Positions 16,743 to 19,671 of a stretch of 19,671 nucleotides of DNA are shown here, in pieces. The notes below the pieces were generated by a model. The model saw nothing but the letters and a program-made list of their open reading frames with translations. It had not been told where the DNA came from and did no database searches. The position numbers and the translations under genes were made by a program. The stretch's first letter is position 1. Every line of letters starts with the position of its first letter. This DNA is from Chrysochromulina parva (Eukaryota > Haptophyta > Prymnesiales > Chrysochromulinaceae): NCBI GenBank assembly GCA_002887195.1, contig PJAB01000868.1:1-19671 (forward strand). Reading direction: 5' to 3'.

Positions 16743-17156
16743 TCATAGCTTCATGCCTCGCCCGTCGCCACCAGCGCACTTCGGGCTCGCAGGCACGGCG
16801 TTGCTATCTTGCCATTCTTGTGGCGTCTTGGCGGTCGCCACGGAGAGCGAGTGAAAGGGCAGCACCCCTTGCGGGTCGCAGAGTGCAGCGTTCACCGCGC
16901 GATGGCGCGCGAGCAGCCGTTGGCCAGCAAAACGCTCCGACACGACCACCACTTTGAAGTGCGACTCGTCCTCCTTGCGGCCGTGTGACTCGTTGATCAC
17001 CTCGAGATACGTCGGCTCGAAGACGGACTGCAGCCGCTGCTCTATGGCGTGCTGCCGTGGGCCAGCAAAGGCGGCGAGCGCGCGGTTTCTTTGATGGGCC
17101 GGAGAGAAGAAAATGATGGGCCGGAGGCCCGAGGCGAGCGCTCGATGTAGCAGCAT
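16743..17156 (-). CDS. BolA family protein, probably organellar
   Basis: A 137-residue product from the ATG at 17156. After an Arg-rich, acid-free N-terminus (MLLHRALASGLRPIIFFSPA), which looks like a mitochondrial presequence, the BolA fold follows: AIEQRLQSVFEPTYLEVINE, SHFKVVVVSERFAGQRLLAR, HRAVNAAL, and LPFHSLSVATAKTPQEW. Eukaryotic BolA proteins pair with monothiol glutaredoxins and take part in iron-sulfur cluster maturation or iron sensing. The conserved His in LPFHSL is a candidate cluster ligand. The pattern is closest to the BOLA1-type group. A plastid location is also possible, since the targeting call rests on composition only. It is divergent from the DJ-1-like gene, with a 253-bp spacer. 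Confidence 0.92.
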   Translation of the reverse strand: MLLHRALASGLRPIIFFSPAHQRNRALAAFAGPRQHAIEQRLQSVFEPTYLEVINESHGRKEDESHFKVVVVSERFAGQRLLARHRAVNAALCDPQGVLPFHSLSVATAKTPQEWQDSNAVPASPKCAGGDGRGMKL

Positions 17157-17409
17157 GCTGGAAGCTGCGAGGCGACAAATCGAGGGGTGTTGTGAATGAT
17201 CAGCTGGAAGACGCGATTTCGGTTGCGGAATCGATCCTCGAAACTACCAGAATCTGTGGAACTCTCGTGAAGATCACCTCGTGTGACTTTCTGCCACACG
17301 ACTCTTCGTGTGAACGTGAACGTGAACTTTAACGCGCGACTCTCGAGGGCGGCCGTTTCCTCGCGGCAACGCGGTGTCCGCCGGTGTGGTCTCTTTGTGC
17401 GACCACACA
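17157..17409. promoter_or_regulatory. divergent promoter region with three tandem GTGAAC hexamers
   Basis: A 253-bp spacer between the starts of the BolA-like and DJ-1-like genes. GTGAACGTGAACGTGAAC occupies 17310-17327, about 85-100 bp before the DJ-1-like ATG. A related GTTAACGTGAACGTGA lies on the minus strand upstream of the MORN gene (about 7183-7198). A regulatory role is inferred. Confidence 0.4.
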
Positions 17410-18183
17410 ATGAAGTTGCGCAGTCTCCCAGAGCAAACATACCTCACAAGTCCCGTCGTTGCAGTTGTGGTCTTCGCAGGCGTCGCAGCCATCGGTGTCG
17501 TTCTATATGGGCTGTACTTGCTGTTTTGTGATGGACGAGTGCGAAGGCGTGCCACCAAGCGAGAGCCGCTCATCGTCCTCAGCTGGCCTCAGTTTGATGT
17601 ACCTGCCGCGGCTGCGGCCGCGGCCGTATTTGAGCGTGCAGGCATGGGCTTCAGGCTCACTACGTTCGAGGGCGGGCGCACCGATCCTGATGGCGAGTCC
17701 CTCCAGAGTAAAGTCGCCCAGGCAGCGGCGAAGCGGATGGACCCGACGTGGATGAAAGTGATCAATGCGGCCATTACGACGGCATCGTTGCCGAGCTGCT
17801 TCACGAAGCCGGAGTATCTGCCCAAGGTGATCTTCATCCCGGGCGGTGCACATGCACTCAAGCAGCTGCGCGAGGTTGACCTGAAGGGCCCGTCGCCCTC
17901 CCGATTTTGCCGGGAGCTGCATGCGCTTTGTCTGGCGGTGCTCGACTCCGGCGGCGCCATCGGCGCGACGGGTCACGGCGCGCACGGCCTACCGCCCATC
18001 AAGGAAGACTCGTCCGCACACAGCCGTAGGATCGTGGGCGAGCTCGATTCTTCGGCCGAGTGCACCGCGCGCAAGCTCCTCGACGTTCTCGGCATTCCAG
18101 CAGAGGCGCCCTCGCAGGCGGCGGGGTCATCAGGGCAGCTCAAGGAGGGTACCAGCACGTCTGCCAAGACTAAGGGAGCGTGA
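17410..18183 (+). CDS. DJ-1/PfpI-like protein with N-terminal membrane anchor, nucleophile Cys absent
   Basis: A 257-residue product from the ATG at 17410 (an upstream in-frame GTG at 17374 is not needed). Residues about 15-40 form one membrane span (SPVVAVVVFAGVAAIGVVLY...), followed by basic residues (RVRRRATK), so the domain probably faces the cytosol. The rest follows the DJ-1/PfpI fold: IVLSWPQFDVPAAAAAAAVF, ERAGMGFRLTTFEGG, then VIFIPGGAHALKQL (about 140-153) and the elbow GGAIGATGHGAHGL. In DJ-1 relatives the elbow carries the reactive Cys (A-I-C-A/H-G); here the aligned position is Gly188. Loss of the usual activity, or a different role, is therefore likely. The tail is Ser/Lys/Gly-rich. 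It is convergent with the ankyrin-LRR gene, 172 bp apart. Confidence 0.78.
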   Translation: MKLRSLPEQTYLTSPVVAVVVFAGVAAIGVVLYGLYLLFCDGRVRRRATKREPLIVLSWPQFDVPAAAAAAAVFERAGMGFRLTTFEGGRTDPDGESLQSKVAQAAAKRMDPTWMKVINAAITTASLPSCFTKPEYLPKVIFIPGGAHALKQLREVDLKGPSPSRFCRELHALCLAVLDSGGAIGATGHGAHGLPPIKEDSSAHSRRIVGELDSSAECTARKLLDVLGIPAEAPSQAAGSSGQLKEGTSTSAKTKGA

Positions 18184-18355
18184 TCGATAGGGTTGATCGT
18201 TCGACATCCCTCATCCGGCTCTTAGAGCTTTATGGGGTTAGGTATTTCGAGTATGGTAGAGTCTGACAGCCGTTGTTCGCTTGAGCTTCCAAAAACTTCA
18301 CAGAAGCATCCACAGCAGCATCCACACATGCTCTCAGTGCTCGAACAATCATTTT

Positions 18356-19671
18356 CTACAGCTCCAACACAAATCCACTCCGGTCCTTCACCGCGTCTCG
18401 CACTGCTTGTATCCCTGCATCTCCCATGATATTGCCACCAAGCCACAGCTTGGTCAGGACCGCGTTGACCTTCAGCGCCTCCGCGATCGCCTTGGCACCC
18501 TCATCCCCGATGGTGTTGTTCCGGAGGGAGAGGGTGGTCACCACCGCGTTGACCTTCAGCGCCTCCGCGATCGCGATGGCTCCCTCTGGACCGATTCTGT
18601 TGGAGCTCAAGCCCAGGGTGGTCACCACCGCGTTGACCTTCAGCGCCTCTGCGATCGCACTTGCACCCTCATCCCCGAAGTCGTTGTGATCGAGGCGCAG
18701 CTCAGCCAGGACCGCGTTGACCTTCAGCGCCTCCGCGATCGCCTTGGCACCGTCAACGCTGATCTGGTTGTTGACCAAGTCCAGGATGGTCAGAGCCGCG
18801 TTGACCTTCAGTGCCTCCGCGATCGCCTTGGCACCGTCGCCGCCAATACTGTTGCGGTCCAAGTCCAAGAAGGTCAAGACCGCGTTGACCTTCAGCGCCT
18901 CCGCGATCGCGATGGCTCCCTCCGCACCGATCTTGTTCCCGCACAACTCCAGGACGGTCACCACCGCCATCAACTTCAGGTCCGACCCGATCAGGATTGT
19001 GTCGGCGGGTCGGAGGTTCCCGTTCGAGAAGTCGGCCTCCGTCTGGTCGCGCGTCATGCCCGAGAGCATGATACCCTTCTCCGCGCCGATCTTGGCAAGC
19101 ATCGTGGCCGACTCAATGTTGAGCCCCTTCTTGATCACATAGTCCAGTGCGCTCACCCCACGATCATCCCGGCAGGTAACGTCCGCCCCGCGCTCGAGGA
19201 GCATTGTGACGACTGCAGCGTGCCCTCTGTGCGCCGCGGCCATGAGCGCAGTCATGCCGCGGTCGTTGGCCTGGTCGATAAGCTCCGGCGTGTTGTCGAG
19301 GAGCGCCCGCGCCACCTCCAGCTTGTTCTCCCTGATCGCATAGTCCAGAGCGCTCACACCTCGATCGTCCCGGCAGGTAACGTCCGCCCCGCGCTCGAGG
19401 AGCATTGTGACGACTGCAGCGTGCCCTCTGTGCGCCGCGGCCATGAGCGCAGTCATGCCGCGGTCGTTGGTCTGGTCGATAAGCTCCGGCATATTGTCGA
19501 GGAGCGCTCGAAGCTCGTCGATCCGCCCAAATTGCGCCGCTTGCACGTGCGGTACAACTTCGAGCATGCCTCCCACTGACGGCTCCACGGTCGGGAAGGG
19601 CCACAGCCGAATCTCGCTGTCGGCGAGATTCCGCGCACAGAGGCGCAATGCCTCCTTCCGCCAGGCCTCCT
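18356..19671 (-). CDS. ankyrin-repeat / leucine-rich-repeat fusion protein, 5' end off the window
   Basis: The frame is open from the right edge (first full codons read EAWRKEALRLCARN) to a TAG at 18356, about 438 residues, so the N-terminus is incomplete. Five ankyrin-type units come first, including two nearly identical copies of DRGMTALMAAAHRGHAAVVT with LLERGADVTCRDDRG. After a ~45-residue linker come seven LRRs of 28 residues of the ribonuclease-inhibitor type (for example LKVNAVLTFLDLDRNSIGGD with GAKAIAEA). Both parts are protein-binding folds, so a scaffold or recognition role is likely; no effector domain is seen. Such fusions and RNI-type LRR proteins are plentiful in algae with large repeat-protein families. 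The only in-window candidate start is an internal ATG after VGG, but sensible sequence continues before it. Confidence 0.9.
   Translation of the reverse strand, partial: EAWRKEALRLCARNLADSEIRLWPFPTVEPSVGGMLEVVPHVQAAQFGRIDELRALLDNMPELIDQTNDRGMTALMAAAHRGHAAVVTMLLERGADVTCRDDRGVSALDYAIRENKLEVARALLDNTPELIDQANDRGMTALMAAAHRGHAAVVTMLLERGADVTCRDDRGVSALDYVIKKGLNIESATMLAKIGAEKGIMLSGMTRDQTEADFSNGNLRPADTILIGSDLKLMAVVTVLELCGNKIGAEGAIAIAEALKVNAVLTFLDLDRNSIGGDGAKAIAEALKVNAALTILDLVNNQISVDGAKAIAEALKVNAVLAELRLDHNDFGDEGASAIAEALKVNAVVTTLGLSSNRIGPEGAIAIAEALKVNAVVTTLSLRNNTIGDEGAKAIAEALKVNAVLTKLWLGGNIMGDAGIQAVRDAVKDRSGFVLEL
18440..18985 (-). repeat. 84-bp-period LRR coding repeat
   Basis: On the plus strand the block gaccgcgttgaccttcagcg, followed by cctccgcgatcgc, recurs every 84 bp with few changes. 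Only the codons for the variable LRR face differ. The period equals 28 residues. Confidence 0.9.
19140..19520 (-). repeat. 201-bp direct repeat coding paired ankyrin units
   Basis: Two copies start near 19140 and 19341. The stretch from ggcaggtaacgtccgccccg (19171 and 19372) through the next ~120 bases is almost identical. The unit is 67 residues, two ankyrin repeats. A recent duplication or gene conversion is likely. Confidence 0.9.

Noticed and set aside
18440..19500. Regular repeats as a CRISPR array or satellite
   Set aside because: The units are coding, with 84-bp and 201-bp periods matching whole LRR and ankyrin units, and there are no unique spacers between identical short repeats.
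18281..19579. 432-codon plus-strand frame
   Set aside because: It is the antisense of the ankyrin-LRR gene. Its regularity comes from the repeats of the real gene, and it has no known fold.

Overview
The window looks like GC-rich nuclear DNA of a eukaryotic microalga. Three short GT-AG introns can be read directly. The genes encode eukaryotic families: a GT29 sialyltransferase, a calponin-homology/EF-hand protein, an N-myristoylated FABP-like protein, a BolA-like protein with an organelle-type N-terminus, and an ankyrin-LRR fusion. One FKBP starts with a signal peptide cut before an aromatic residue, as in proteins sent to complex (secondary) plastids. A haptophyte, or another alga with a red-derived plastid, fits best. 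That assignment is inference; there is no rRNA or plastid marker in the window to confirm it.

Layout, left to right: (1) 1-1448 minus, a Pro/Gly/Ala/Ser-rich protein whose frame runs off the left edge; (2) 1596-2588 plus, sialyltransferase; (3) 2818-4230 plus, DUF1214-type protein with one in-frame intron; (4) 5105-5737 minus, FKBP isomerase with a C-terminal hydrophobic tail; (5) 6606-7094 minus, small MORN-repeat protein; (6) 7571-8245 minus, FABP/lipocalin-like protein in two exons; (7) 8907-11564 minus, long coiled-coil protein with a Gln-rich tail; (8) 11731-16383 plus, CH-domain / polyGln / polyPro / EF-hand protein with one in-frame intron; (9) 16743-17156 minus, BolA family; (10) 17410-18183 plus, membrane-anchored DJ-1/PfpI-like protein; (11) 18356-19671 minus, ankyrin-LRR protein whose 5' end runs off the right edge.

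The genes are tightly packed and there is no sign of operons. Three divergent pairs share short spacers: 1/2, 7/8 and 9/10. Genes 7 and 8 both look like cytoskeletal or scaffold proteins with Gln-rich segments and may be co-expressed. The other genes show no common pathway. I saw no mobile element, CRISPR array, tRNA or rRNA, and no clear multi-gene 'system'.

The most interesting signals are at sequence level. Two of the three introns are flanked by near-identical 15-20 bp direct repeats placed just after the 5' GT and just after the 3' AG, a possible footprint of intron gain. A 482-codon open frame fills the left edge. A 13-bp palindrome-containing motif recurs upstream of two genes. Several genes carry homogeneous in-phase coding repeats.
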